This document shows, piece after piece, positions 54,455-63,538 of a DNA stretch of 64,000 nucleotides. The DNA is from Paenibacillus sp. SZ31 (lineage in GTDB: Bacteria; Bacillota; Bacilli; Paenibacillales; Paenibacillaceae), in NCBI RefSeq assembly GCF_012912005.1, contig NZ_JABBEA010000022.1, forward strand, positions 1 through 64,000. The letters run 5' to 3'. The translations under genes and the position numbers were made by a program. Numbering within the stretch: the first letter of the stretch is position 1; each line of letters starts with the position of its first letter. The notes under the pieces were generated by a model, which saw only the letters and a list, made by a program, of their open reading frames with translations, was not told the origin of the DNA and searched no databases.

Positions 54455-55228
54455 ATGAAGAAGCCGGGTGTACTCATCATCAGTCACGGTTCTCAGGAGC
54501 AGACCTGGGTGGAATCCGTCGATGACGCGATCTCCCGGTTGAATCTGCCCCTCCCGTTGCCGGTTGAAGCCGGATTTCTTGAGTTGGTGGAAGGACGCCT
54601 GATCCAGGACGGTATCGACCGACTGGAAGCGCAAGGCGTAACCGATATCTTAGTTGTACCTTTATTCGTTTCGTCCGGGAGTACACATGTGGATGAAATT
54701 GAATTTGCCATTGGTGCAAAGGAAGCACCTGAGCGGGAAACAGATCTGGAACCGTTCCAGGTCACAGCCCGGGTTCACTTTGGTTATCCAGTAGATAATG
54801 ATCCGGATATTGCAGTGATGGTGTGGGACAAAGTCCGATCGCTCTCGCAGCAATCGGAGCAGGAAACGATTCTGCTGGTGGGACACGGTAGTATTCATGA
54901 TGGATTTCGTGAGCGTTGGGAAGCGGGAATTGCCTCCCTTGCGGAGCGTGTGCAGGAAGTTAGTGGCGTAGCCCATACGGATTATGCATTGCTGAATCCA
55001 GAGAGTGTGTACGACAAAGTGAAGTATTGGAGCGAAGAGCGGGGGAACCGAGTCATTGTGGCGCCGCTGTTTTTGAGTGCCGGTTACTTCACGAGGAACG
55101 TAATCCCGAACCGGCTAAAGGAACTGGATTATGTGTACAGCGGTGAGACGCTGTTGCCACATCCATTGCTTGGGCAGTGGATGGAGCGGCAGATCCAGAT
55201 TTTGCTGGAGAGATGTAACAAAGCTTAG
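54455..55228 (+). CDS. CbiX/SirB-type sirohydrochlorin chelatase
   Basis: 257 aa with two CbiX-type repeats. The first holds VLIISHGSQEQTWVE and VVPLFVSSGSTHVDEI; the second VGHGSIHDGFRERWE and VAPLFLSAGYFTRNVIPNRL. His in ISHGS and VGHGS are the candidate metal ligands. The family inserts Co, Ni or Fe into sirohydrochlorin-type rings. No other heme, siroheme or cobalamin gene lies nearby, so the metal and product are uncertain. It begins 1 nt after the yerC stop. Confidence 0.85.
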   Translation: MKKPGVLIISHGSQEQTWVESVDDAISRLNLPLPLPVEAGFLELVEGRLIQDGIDRLEAQGVTDILVVPLFVSSGSTHVDEIEFAIGAKEAPERETDLEPFQVTARVHFGYPVDNDPDIAVMVWDKVRSLSQQSEQETILLVGHGSIHDGFRERWEAGIASLAERVQEVSGVAHTDYALLNPESVYDKVKYWSEERGNRVIVAPLFLSAGYFTRNVIPNRLKELDYVYSGETLLPHPLLGQWMERQIQILLERCNKA

Positions 55229-55280
55229 GCTTCCTTCTTGAATCGAACGCATTAGGTTAATTTTTTCATAAAACAATTAA

Positions 55281-55308
55281 ACCACGTCCTTGGACGTGGT
55301 TTTTTTTG
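55281..55308 (+). terminator. Terminator after the chelatase gene
   Basis: Perfect 9-bp stem ACCACGTCC/GGACGTGGT followed by eight T. Confidence 0.9.
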
Positions 55309-55434
55309 TGATGATTGAAGTAGTCTCAACCCTTGTTTATCCCTTGAATAATACCCTGTCGATAACACATTTTTACGACAAAGATCGATAGTTTTCGCCT
55401 ATTCTACGATTGGAATTATCTATATGCTAATGCA

Positions 55435-55502
55435 TTGACTGCCAAGGACAGGCAATGCTATTCTCTTCATTAAGTTTAAATCTTACTATTCTTATAAGAT
55501 TT
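55435..55502 (+). promoter_or_regulatory. Promoter and inverted repeat of the peptide-utilisation operon
   Basis: TTGACT (55435-55440), 18-bp spacer, TATTCT (55459-55464). After the start site, AAATCTTA (55478-55485) and TAAGATTT (55495-55502) form an 8-bp inverted repeat, a possible repressor operator. GCATTG...CAATGC (55432-55458) overlaps the -35 and spacer. Confidence 0.5.
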
Positions 55503-55542
55503 ATTATTTACCATTTTAGTAAGCGGGGAGAGAATTCATCTT

Positions 55543-56211
55543 ATGTTTCGCATTGAGCCAAGAGTACAGGGGGTTACCGATGAGCTGCTAGAGCTTTATT
55601 CGGATATTAGTCCATCAACAATCGGACATATGACTGATTTTGGTTTTCTAAATGGCTTACAGCCACTGTTCCGTCCCATTCGATTACTGGGAAATGCCGT
55701 CACTGTTCGCATTCCTCACCTTGACGCATCTGCAATCCGTCACGCCTTTGAGATTGCCCAGCCGAACGACATTATCGTCGTGGACATGTCAGGCGATGAG
55801 CAACGCGCTTGTTGGGGTGAATTTGTAACGTATGCAGCATTGGACAAAAAAATTGCCGGAGCGATTATATCTGGCTGTGTGACCGATGTTCGTCCGATTA
55901 CAGAGCTGCGATTTCCCATTTACTCCAAAGGCATTAGTGCACTAACGACTCGTTCATTGCAGCTTGAGGGCGAGGTCAACACACCAGTGAGTGTCAGCGG
56001 CGTCAGTATCCAGCCCGGCGATCTGATCGTTGGTGATGATGATGGTGTCTTTGTCATTAATCCGCGCTACGCCAAGGAGATCGGGGTCATTGCTCAGGAC
56101 AAACAGCGTAAGGAAGAACAACGCCGACAGGAACTCGGATATGGGAAGCTCCTTACAGCCCATTCCACCCATCACCACGCAACAGACCATAAAGGGGGAA
56201 CCACGAGATGA
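55543..56211 (+). CDS. RraA-like family protein with altered active site
   Basis: 222 aa RraA/HMG-aldolase fold. The RPI and DIIVVDMSGDEQRACWGEF region, AIISGCVTDVRPI and FPIYSKGISALTTR motifs align with the family. In true aldolases the loop reads DGxxRD; here it is SGCVTD, so the Asp is Ser110 and the Arg is Thr114. A metal-dependent aldolase reaction is therefore doubtful; it may bind RNA or act in a related reaction. GGGGAGAG precedes the ATG. It is the first gene of an operon of transport and amide hydrolysis genes and overlaps the next by 4 bp. Confidence 0.8.
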   Translation: MFRIEPRVQGVTDELLELYSDISPSTIGHMTDFGFLNGLQPLFRPIRLLGNAVTVRIPHLDASAIRHAFEIAQPNDIIVVDMSGDEQRACWGEFVTYAALDKKIAGAIISGCVTDVRPITELRFPIYSKGISALTTRSLQLEGEVNTPVSVSGVSIQPGDLIVGDDDGVFVINPRYAKEIGVIAQDKQRKEEQRRQELGYGKLLTAHSTHHHATDHKGGTTR

Positions 56212-57791
56212 AAAAGAGACCTTTGATCCACAAGTTTAGCGGTATCCTGATTGCCTTATCACTGTTTGCAGTTGGCTGTGGCAACGGAGCTGATTCGAAC
56301 ACGAATGCCAATTCGTCTGCGAGCAATAGCAGTGGCTCAGCCGAGAACGCTTCGCTCAAGGATTTGACCATCGCCTTAACGGGGGATGCCATTGGTTTCG
56401 ATCCACATAACTCCACCGACTCCATCTCCAACTTTATTAATTATCAGATCTATGACCGCCTGGTTACATTTAATGACAAACTTGAGATTGTCCCTCAACT
56501 GGCCGAAAGCTGGGAGACATCGGAAGATGGAAAAACGTGGACCTTCCAGCTGCGCCAAGATGTAACGTTCCAGGATGGAACACCCTTCAATGCGGAGGCA
56601 GTAAAAGTGAACTTCGACCGTCTGATCAATCCGGATAAGAAGCTTTCCCAATATGCAACGTTGGGGCAGTTCATTGAATCCGTCACCGCGCCGAGTGATT
56701 CCGAGGTTGTGTTCCAGTTAAAAGAGCCACAGGGCGCTTTTCTGAACAATATTGCAGTGACCTCTGGTGGTATTATTAGCTCCAAATCCATTCAGGAAAA
56801 TGAGGAGGGTATTGCTAAAGAACCTGTAGGTACGGGCCCCTTCAAGCTGAAGAACTGGAGTTCAGGCAATGAGGTTGTGCTTGAAGCCAATGAGCAATAT
56901 TGGGGTGGCAAACCTGATGTCAGTGGCATTACGTTCAAGACGGTCACTGAAAATGCCGCTCGTGTCATCATGCTTGAATCCGATGAAGCTGACATCATCG
57001 ATAAAGTGCCAGCTACAGACATTGAGCGGCTGACCAATGACAGCAACTTTACGGTGAATACCCGTTCGACCAACCGTGTGGGATATATCGGCATTAACAC
57101 GAAGCATGCACCATTTGATGATGTGAAGGTTCGCAATGCCCTTAATCTGGCGATCGACCGCGAAACGTTGGTCAAGAAACTGTATGAGGGACGTGTTGAA
57201 GTCGCTACTTCGTTTATTTCTAAAAATTCCTTTGGTTATGCGGACGTAGGTGCCTACGCTTACGATGTGGAAGCCGCGAAGAAGCTGCTGCAAGAAGCAG
57301 GCGTTGCGGAAGGAACGCCACTGCGTATTATTCTCGCAGCCAATACGGTTCAGGATCGTCCAGCTGCTGAATTCGTTCAGAACAGCCTTCAACAGCTGGG
57401 ATTCAAAGCAGAGCTACAGGTGCTTGAACTTGCGTCTTATCTCGATGCACTCAAAAATCCGGACAGCTATGATCTATTTGTCAGAGGCGCGTCATCCGTT
57501 ACTGGCGACGGTGATGCTCTGCTTAGGGACAGTTTCCTCTCCACAAGCAAGTCCAATTACGCCTTCTACAACAATCCTAAGGTAGACGAACTTATTCTTG
57601 CAGGTGGTCAAGCGCTGGATAAGGAAGAACGCCAAACTGCGTACAATGAGGCTCTGCAACTGATTAAAGCGGATGCACCATGGATTCCACTGTACGAAGA
57701 TAGTGTTCAAGTCGGTTATTCGAGCAAGGTTGAGGGCATTACATTCCTGCCTTCACTGTTATGGGATCTGCGTGGTGTGAAGTTCAAATAA
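56208..57791 (+). CDS. ABC transporter substrate-binding lipoprotein (peptide/nickel type)
   Basis: 527 aa. Lipobox FAVGC gives a lipidated Cys near residue 24, followed by an Asn/Ser-rich linker. The SBP_bac_5 domain has LTIALTGDAIGFDPHNSTDS, YDRLVTFNDKLEIVPQLAESW, VTFQDGTPFNAEAVKVNFDRL and GTGPFKLKNW. It captures oligopeptides, glutathione-like or nickel-type ligands outside the membrane for the permeases downstream. ATG 56208 overlaps the RraA-like stop. A hairpin follows and may boost its expression over later genes. Confidence 0.9.
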   Translation: MKKRPLIHKFSGILIALSLFAVGCGNGADSNTNANSSASNSSGSAENASLKDLTIALTGDAIGFDPHNSTDSISNFINYQIYDRLVTFNDKLEIVPQLAESWETSEDGKTWTFQLRQDVTFQDGTPFNAEAVKVNFDRLINPDKKLSQYATLGQFIESVTAPSDSEVVFQLKEPQGAFLNNIAVTSGGIISSKSIQENEEGIAKEPVGTGPFKLKNWSSGNEVVLEANEQYWGGKPDVSGITFKTVTENAARVIMLESDEADIIDKVPATDIERLTNDSNFTVNTRSTNRVGYIGINTKHAPFDDVKVRNALNLAIDRETLVKKLYEGRVEVATSFISKNSFGYADVGAYAYDVEAAKKLLQEAGVAEGTPLRIILAANTVQDRPAAEFVQNSLQQLGFKAELQVLELASYLDALKNPDSYDLFVRGASSVTGDGDALLRDSFLSTSKSNYAFYNNPKVDELILAGGQALDKEERQTAYNEALQLIKADAPWIPLYEDSVQVGYSSKVEGITFLPSLLWDLRGVKFK

Positions 57792-57798
57792 GCAGAAG

Positions 57799-57818
57799 GG
57801 TGCCGTGCAGACGGCACC
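57799..57818 (+). terminator. Intercistronic hairpin after the binding-protein gene
   Basis: GGTGCCGT-GCAG-ACGGCACC, followed by TTTACCC. The T run is short; such hairpins after binding-protein genes often protect mRNA or partly terminate to set a high binding-protein level. Confidence 0.55.
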
Positions 57819-57931
57819 TTTACCCTATGTGAAGCAATGAATGAATAGACGTATGAACAAAAGAAAGTACGAATCTAAGACTGAAGTGAAGATGATGTTT
57901 TGCAAAAAAAATTAGGAGTGTGAGTACAACA

Positions 57932-58741
57932 ATGACCTTTCAACTCGTTATGGCACAGTTCGGGTCGTCCAGCACCAAGCAGGAGAACCTGGATAAAGCG
58001 GAAAAAGCACTAGAGGAAGCAACGCGTATTCATCACGCAGATATCGTTGTTTTCCCGGAAGCCTTCATGAGTTTCTACCAAATCGGCACGCCGCGGGAAC
58101 AGAAGCTGGAAGATGCAGAGCCGCTCGATGGGCATTTCGCCACAACGATGCGCGCACTTGCCAAGCAATATGGTGTCTGGGTTGTATTCGGTACGCGGGA
58201 GACGACGGAGGATTCCAATGATGATCGGGTCTATAACACGGCTGTCATCATTGATTCCGATGGGGAGATCGTAAGCAGCTATCGCAAAACCCATCTATAT
58301 GATGCTTTCGGTGCGAAGGAATCACGTGACATTAAACCGGGCACAGCATTGTTCGAGCCGATCGATACGCCTTTTGGCAAACTGGGATTGTTCGTATGTT
58401 ATGAGTTGAGATTTCCGGAGATTGCTCGTTACCAAGCACTACATGGTGCGGACATCATTCTGGTTCCATCCGGCTGGGTACGCGGACATGTCAAAGAGCA
58501 ACATTGGGAAACACTCGTCACTGCACGAGCATTGGAAAATACCGCATATGTCGTTGCCGTGAACCAAATCAACGAGTTTTATATCGGGCAGAGCCTGATT
58601 GTTGACCCGATGGGGATTGTCGTTGCACGCGGCGACGAGACGGAGACGTTAATCCCTTACCGCATTGACCTGGAGCGGGTCCGCAACGTTCGTGCCAAGC
58701 TCCCTTCCCATTTGCATAGACAAGCTCATTTGTACAGCTAA
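57932..58741 (+). CDS. Carbon-nitrogen hydrolase (nitrilase superfamily)
   Basis: 269 aa. The Glu-Lys-Cys triad is Glu43 in FPEAF, Lys119 in YRKTHLYDAF and Cys156 in VCYELRFPE. It hydrolyses nitriles, amides or carbamoyl compounds; the family includes omega-amidases and N-carbamoyl amino acid hydrolases. Its position between the binding protein and the permeases suggests that it handles the imported compound. ATG 57932 (AGGAG at 57914, spacing 13) or GTG 57920; the first is chosen because the family begins there. Confidence 0.88.
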   Translation: MTFQLVMAQFGSSSTKQENLDKAEKALEEATRIHHADIVVFPEAFMSFYQIGTPREQKLEDAEPLDGHFATTMRALAKQYGVWVVFGTRETTEDSNDDRVYNTAVIIDSDGEIVSSYRKTHLYDAFGAKESRDIKPGTALFEPIDTPFGKLGLFVCYELRFPEIARYQALHGADIILVPSGWVRGHVKEQHWETLVTARALENTAYVVAVNQINEFYIGQSLIVDPMGIVVARGDETETLIPYRIDLERVRNVRAKLPSHLHRQAHLYS

Positions 58742-58788
58742 CCGTCAAGATGGCCTTAACCGGGCGATCAGCCAGGAAGGAGCACAAC

Positions 58789-59721
58789 GTGTTTAACTAT
58801 ATTCTGAAGCGATTACTTCAAATGATACCTACCTTAATCGGTGTTTCTCTACTCTCGTTCGTCATCCTTCAGCTTGTTCCCGGTGATCCGGCAGAGCTGA
58901 TTGCCGGGATGGATGCGAGTCCGGAGGAAGTTCAGATCATTCGGGAGCGACTGGGAACGGACAAACCGCTGTATGAGCAATATGTGCAGTACAATCTGCA
59001 ATTGCTGAAAGGTGATCTTGGCACGTCGATGCGTTCGGATAATCCGGTCCTTCAGGAAATTCTGGAGCGTTTTCCGAACACGGTCATTTTGACATTGCTT
59101 GCCACGCTTGTAACGGTTGTCATAGGCTTATTCACCGGGGTGATCGCTGCAACCAAGCCAGGTAGTGCGCGGGATCACGCTTCAATGGCCTTTTCGTTAT
59201 TCGGCATATCGATGCCTGTGTTCTGGCTAGGCATTATTCTGATTCTTGTTTTCGCATATTATATTCCCATTCTGCCTTCCGGCGGCAGTAGTGAATTTAA
59301 GCATTTTATACTGCCTGCGCTTGTACTTGGCATATCCTCCGCTGCTGTACTTGCCCGCCTGACGCGATCCAGTATTCTTGAGGTGATCAATCAGGATTAC
59401 ATTCGGACAGCCAAAGCCAAGGGAGTACGTGAGTGGCTCATTATTTATAAGCATGCACTCAAAAATGCCTTCGTGCCTATCATTACCGTCATTGGAATGG
59501 AAATCGGCAATCTGCTGGGTGGAGCGGTGCTGACGGAAACGGTATTTTCGATGAACGGGCTGGGCAGATATATCATTCAATCGATTCAATTCCGGGATTA
59601 CTCGGCTGTACAGGGGAGCATTCTGTTTGTTGCCTTAATCTTTGTCATTATTAACCTGCTCGTGGACCTGTGTTATGCCGCTGTAGATCCGAGAATACGC
59701 TATGACCGGAAGGAGGCATAA
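58789..59721 (+). CDS. ABC transporter permease, DppB type
   Basis: 310 aa, six predicted membrane helices. The N-terminal motif FNYILKRLLQMIPTLIGVSLLSFVILQLVPGDP fits the OppB/DppB start, and the inner-membrane EAA loop is DYIRTAKAKGVREWLIIYKHALKNAFVPI. GTG 58789 (AGGAAGGAG, 6 nt) is chosen over ATG 58750. Stop is 2 nt before the next gene. Confidence 0.92.
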   Translation: MFNYILKRLLQMIPTLIGVSLLSFVILQLVPGDPAELIAGMDASPEEVQIIRERLGTDKPLYEQYVQYNLQLLKGDLGTSMRSDNPVLQEILERFPNTVILTLLATLVTVVIGLFTGVIAATKPGSARDHASMAFSLFGISMPVFWLGIILILVFAYYIPILPSGGSSEFKHFILPALVLGISSAAVLARLTRSSILEVINQDYIRTAKAKGVREWLIIYKHALKNAFVPIITVIGMEIGNLLGGAVLTETVFSMNGLGRYIIQSIQFRDYSAVQGSILFVALIFVIINLLVDLCYAAVDPRIRYDRKEA

Positions 59722-59723
59722 CC

Positions 59724-60626
59724 GTGAGTGAACCTAAGGCTGTGCCCATATCCGTCCAGGTAAGTCCAGCAGCTGCACCCATCAGAAGTGGATTGTTAAG
59801 GCAGATTCTGAAAAGAGTAGGCAGCAATAAACGCTCGATGATTGGCCTATGGATCGTCACCTTGTTTATGTTGATCGCGATTCTGGCGCCATGGATTTCG
59901 CCATATGATCCACTGGAGCAAAATATGGATAAGCTGCTGCAATCACCGTCTCTCAGTCATCCCTTAGGAACCGATGAGTATGGAAGAGACATGCTCTCAC
60001 GTATCTTCTACGGTTCACGTATTTCGTTGATGGTCGGCATGGTTGGTGTGGTTATCTCTGTTGTATTTGGCGTTGCACTTGGCACAATCGCTGGTTATTT
60101 CGGGGGCAGAATCGAAGCGCTGATTATGCGCATTACCGATATTTTTATGGCTTTTCCAGGCTTTTTGCTCGCACTGGCCATCGTTAGCGTTCTTGGACCC
60201 GGCATGATGAATCTGATGATTGCCATCGGCATATTTTCTGTTCCATCGTTCACCTGGATATCGCGCAGTGCGGTGCTCTCCATTAAGAGCAAAGAGTATA
60301 TTGAAGCTTCGAGATCCATGGGAGCAAAGCATAGCCGAATTATTTTCAAACATATTATTCCGAACAGTATCGCTCCAATCATCGTACTCTCCACGTTGCG
60401 GGTTGCAACGGCCATCCTGTCTGCGTCTGGACTGAGCTTTCTGGGGATGGGGGCTCAACCGCCTTCTCCGGAGTGGGGGACCATGCTGAGCACGGGCCGG
60501 GAATTCCTGCGAGCTGCACCTCATATCTCTATCGTGCCAGGTGTGGCGATTATGCTTGTTGTCCTGGGCTTCAATATGCTGGGGGATGGACTGCGCGATG
60601 CGCTTGATCCCAAGATGAAGGTATAG
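59724..60626 (+). CDS. ABC transporter permease, DppC type
   Basis: 300 aa partner permease. Motifs typical of OppC/DppC: HPLGTDEYGRDMLSRIFYGSRISLMVG and the EAA loop EYIEASRSMGAKHSRIIFKHIIPNSIAPI. Six predicted helices. Start is GTG 59724 behind AAGGAGG. Confidence 0.92.
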   Translation: MSEPKAVPISVQVSPAAAPIRSGLLRQILKRVGSNKRSMIGLWIVTLFMLIAILAPWISPYDPLEQNMDKLLQSPSLSHPLGTDEYGRDMLSRIFYGSRISLMVGMVGVVISVVFGVALGTIAGYFGGRIEALIMRITDIFMAFPGFLLALAIVSVLGPGMMNLMIAIGIFSVPSFTWISRSAVLSIKSKEYIEASRSMGAKHSRIIFKHIIPNSIAPIIVLSTLRVATAILSASGLSFLGMGAQPPSPEWGTMLSTGREFLRAAPHISIVPGVAIMLVVLGFNMLGDGLRDALDPKMKV

Positions 60627-60702
60627 TTTGCTCCGCTTCACGAGGAATGTCAGCAGACAACAAGAGCGCAGCTTACTGTGCCGGAAATGACAAGGAGGGC
60701 TC

Positions 60703-61683
60703 GTGTTGAAACGCAAATTACTTGAAATGAAGGCACTTAAGACGTATTTTCACACAAGCGAGGGTGTCATTCCTGCAGTAGACGGTGTCGATATTACGAT
60801 CTATGAAGGAGAGACGGTTGGTATTGTTGGTGAGTCTGGTTCAGGCAAAAGTGTTACCTCGTTAACCGCCATGCGATTAACGCAAGGAAAGGTCGAAGGC
60901 TCTGTTACCTTCGATGGCAAAGACATTCTTGCCCTCTCCGAGAAGGAGATGCGAACCGTAAGAGGCAATGAAATGGCGATGATCTTCCAGGAACCGATGA
61001 CTTCGCTCAATCCGGTGTTCACGATTGGAGACCAGATTCGGGAAGCGATTCGTAATCATCGGAAAGTCAGTCGATCCGAGACCAAAGAGAGAGCGATTGA
61101 GATGCTGCGCCTTGTCGGTATTCCACGCCCTGAGCAGATTCTGTATGAATACCCACATCGCTTGTCTGGTGGCATGAGGCAGAGAGTCATGATTGCCATG
61201 GCAATGGCCTGTAGCCCGAAGTTGCTCATTGCCGATGAGCCAACTACCGCGCTGGACGTTACCATTCAAGCGCAAATTTTGGAGCTTATGCAGCAGCTGA
61301 AGGCTAGCGAAGGTACTTCCATTTTGCTGATTACCCATGACCTCGGCGTTGTTGCGGAGATGTGTGACCGTGTAGCCGTGATGTATGGCGGTCAGATTGT
61401 TGAAGAGTGCGATGTACTGACGCTATTTACGAATCCGAAGCACCCCTACACACAGGGACTTATTAAATCGATGCCAACACTCGACACCAATGAACGCAGG
61501 CTCTATTCCATCAAAGGTAGCGTTCCGCCGCCTGGCAGTTTGAGACAAGGCTGTCGCTTCAGCCCCCGCTGTGAATATGCGCAAGATATTTGTCATGAAC
61601 AGCTGCCACAGCTGGAGACGGTAGAGAACGGACACACAGCCAGATGCTGGCTTCATGCAGATGCGAAGGAGGCGATTCAATGA
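60703..61683 (+). CDS. ABC transporter ATPase, DppD type
   Basis: 326 aa with Walker A GESGSGKS, signature [12 protein letters not shown], Walker [13 protein letters not shown] and the H-loop [11 protein letters not shown]. The C-terminal oligopeptide/dipeptide extension with [14 protein letters not shown] and further Cys is the usual peptide-importer tail. Translation from GTG 60703 or TTG 60706 behind AAGGAGGGC. Confidence 0.92.
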   Translation: MLKRKLLEMKALKTYFHTSEGVIPAVDGVDITIYEGETVGIVGESGSGKSVTSLTAMRLTQGKVEGSVTFDGKDILALSEKEMRTVRGNEMAMIFQEPMTSLNPVFTIGDQIREAIRNHRKVSRSETKERAIEMLRLVGIPRPEQILYEYPHRLSGGMRQRVMIAMAMACSPKLLIADEPTTALDVTIQAQILELMQQLKASEGTSILLITHDLGVVAEMCDRVAVMYGGQIVEECDVLTLFTNPKHPYTQGLIKSMPTLDTNERRLYSIKGSVPPPGSLRQGCRFSPRCEYAQDICHEQLPQLETVENGHTARCWLHADAKEAIQ

Positions 61684-62651
61684 ATGAGCCGCTGCTTGAG
61701 GTAAATAATCTGAAGAAGTATTTTCCAATTAAGAAAGGTGTTTTTAATCGTACGGTGGGACAAGTGAAGGCTGTAGACGGTCTGAAGTTTACGATTTTCA
61801 AGGGCGAGACACTGGGGCTCGTTGGAGAGAGTGGATGCGGAAAATCAACAACAGGTCGGACATTACTACAGCTCCTTCGTCCAACTGAAGGTGAAATTAT
61901 CTATGAGGGACGAAACATGGTTGGACTGCCGCCGGAAGAGCTGCGCAAGATGCGAAAGGATATGCAGATGGTATTCCAGGACCCGTACGCCTCCCTCGAT
62001 CCCCGCATGACTGTAGGCGAACTCATCGCCGAGCCTCTTGATATCCATCAGGCAGCAACCGGCAAAGAACGAGCGAGGCGTGTGGATGAGTTGTTGGAAA
62101 TCGTCGGTTTAAGCAGCCGTCATGCAGACCGCTATGGTCATGAGTTTAGTGGGGGACAGCGACAGCGGATTGGCATTGCCAGGGCACTTGCTTTGAATCC
62201 GAAGCTTATCGTTGCCGACGAACCTGTATCCGCGCTGGATGTATCCATTCAATCACAGATTATTAATCTGCTTCAGGACTTGCAGGAGCAGTTCAAGCTA
62301 ACCTACTTGTTCATCGCCCATGATCTGAGCGTAGTTAAACATATTAGCAGTCGTATTGGTGTGATGTATCTGGGCGGCATCGTTGAGCTTGCGGATAAAA
62401 AAGACTTGTTCGAAGCACCGTTGCATCCCTATACACAGGCGTTATTGTCCGCGGTACCTAGTCCGAACCCGCTGATCAAGAAGGAGCGAATTGTGCTACA
62501 AGGGGATGTACCCAGTCCAGCCAATCCGCCTTCCGGATGCAGTTTTCATACGCGTTGTCACGCGTGCATGGATGTTTGCCGGACGGATAAGCCGGAGTTG
62601 CAGGATGTGGGAGGTCGCTACGTCGCCTGTCATCTGTATGCCAAAGCATAA
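61680..62651 (+). CDS. ABC transporter ATPase, DppF type
   Basis: 323 aa second ATPase: Walker [16 protein letters not shown], signature [15 protein letters not shown], Walker [13 protein letters not shown]. The tail has [14 protein letters not shown], with two Cys pairs. ATG 61680 overlaps the previous stop (ATGA) behind GAAGGAGGCG; a longer frame has no site. Confidence 0.92.
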   Translation: MNEPLLEVNNLKKYFPIKKGVFNRTVGQVKAVDGLKFTIFKGETLGLVGESGCGKSTTGRTLLQLLRPTEGEIIYEGRNMVGLPPEELRKMRKDMQMVFQDPYASLDPRMTVGELIAEPLDIHQAATGKERARRVDELLEIVGLSSRHADRYGHEFSGGQRQRIGIARALALNPKLIVADEPVSALDVSIQSQIINLLQDLQEQFKLTYLFIAHDLSVVKHISSRIGVMYLGGIVELADKKDLFEAPLHPYTQALLSAVPSPNPLIKKERIVLQGDVPSPANPPSGCSFHTRCHACMDVCRTDKPELQDVGGRYVACHLYAKA

Positions 62652-62718
62652 GCGAAGCCTTTGAAGCCTTTGAAGGATTTATTTTATTCACATAACTATA
62701 CCGACAGGAGAGATCACG

Positions 62719-63462
62719 ATGACACAGAGCCGTAAACTTAGAGAGATTAGCTGGACGGTGTTCGAGGAATATAAAAAGCAAACGGAGCTTGTGATTATCC
62801 CCGTAGGCGCAATCGAGGTATATGGCCCTCATCTGCCCCTTGGCTCGGATGGCCTGCTTGCGGATCGGTTAGCCGAGTTGGTAGCCGAACGTGTCGGTGC
62901 TGTTATTGGACCATCGGTAGAAGCTGGTGATTCCAATGTTCTGAATGATTTTCCCGGAACTATTACGATTCGTCCGGAAAGTCTGAAGGCGTATCTTGGT
63001 GATATCGTACATAGTGTGATTACATGGGGATTCAAACGTATCCTTTTCATCAATGGTCATGCCGGTAATGTCCCGGTGATTAATCAGATTGTTCATCAGC
63101 TTCGGGAGCAGCATGGTGACGTACAGGCCGCGCAGATTGATTGCTGGCGATTCATCAAGGCACAGGATCATGGCATATCTGAATCCGGCAAATGGGCTAA
63201 CGGTCACGCGGCGGAGATTGGCACCTCAGTTCTGCTGCATCTGCACCCTGAGCTCGTAAATCAGGATAAGATCGCAGATGAAGTGCCTTCCTATGAAGAT
63301 TCTTTTCCGGAGATCGTGAAATATGGCCGCCTTTCGTCCATCTCCAAGTCTGGTGTGGTCGGTTCTCCGTCATTCGCTACCAAGGAAAAAGGTGAGGCAT
63401 TGGTTCAGCAATCAGTGGATCGCATTGTTCAATTTCTTCATGAGGTCTGGGACATCAAATGA
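62719..63462 (+). CDS. Creatininase-family amidohydrolase
   Basis: 247 aa. Metal-binding motifs are present: GAIEVYGPHLPLGSDGL and FINGHAGNVPVI, and GHAAEIGTSVLLHLHPELV. The family hydrolyses cyclic and linear amides, as in creatininase and MftE. Ribosome binding site is GACAGGAGAG. Located after the ATPases and before the dipeptidase; together with the nitrilase this suggests stepwise amide-bond cleavage. A 24-bp tandem duplication overlaps its stop. Confidence 0.88.
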   Translation: MTQSRKLREISWTVFEEYKKQTELVIIPVGAIEVYGPHLPLGSDGLLADRLAELVAERVGAVIGPSVEAGDSNVLNDFPGTITIRPESLKAYLGDIVHSVITWGFKRILFINGHAGNVPVINQIVHQLREQHGDVQAAQIDCWRFIKAQDHGISESGKWANGHAAEIGTSVLLHLHPELVNQDKIADEVPSYEDSFPEIVKYGRLSSISKSGVVGSPSFATKEKGEALVQQSVDRIVQFLHEVWDIK

Positions 63463-63500
63463 TGAAGGGCTGGAAGATCAGATGATGAAGGTATGGAGGG
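63452..63500 (+). repeat. Imperfect 24-bp tandem duplication
   Basis: ATCAAATGATGAAGGGCTGGA then ATCAGATGATGAAGGTATGGA repeat once across the creatininase stop. It forms the short gap before the dipeptidase and duplicates a purine-rich ATGATGAAGG segment. Confidence 0.6.
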
Positions 63501-63538
63501 TCACAACATTATCATTGGTTTCGAGAGGAGCATAATCT

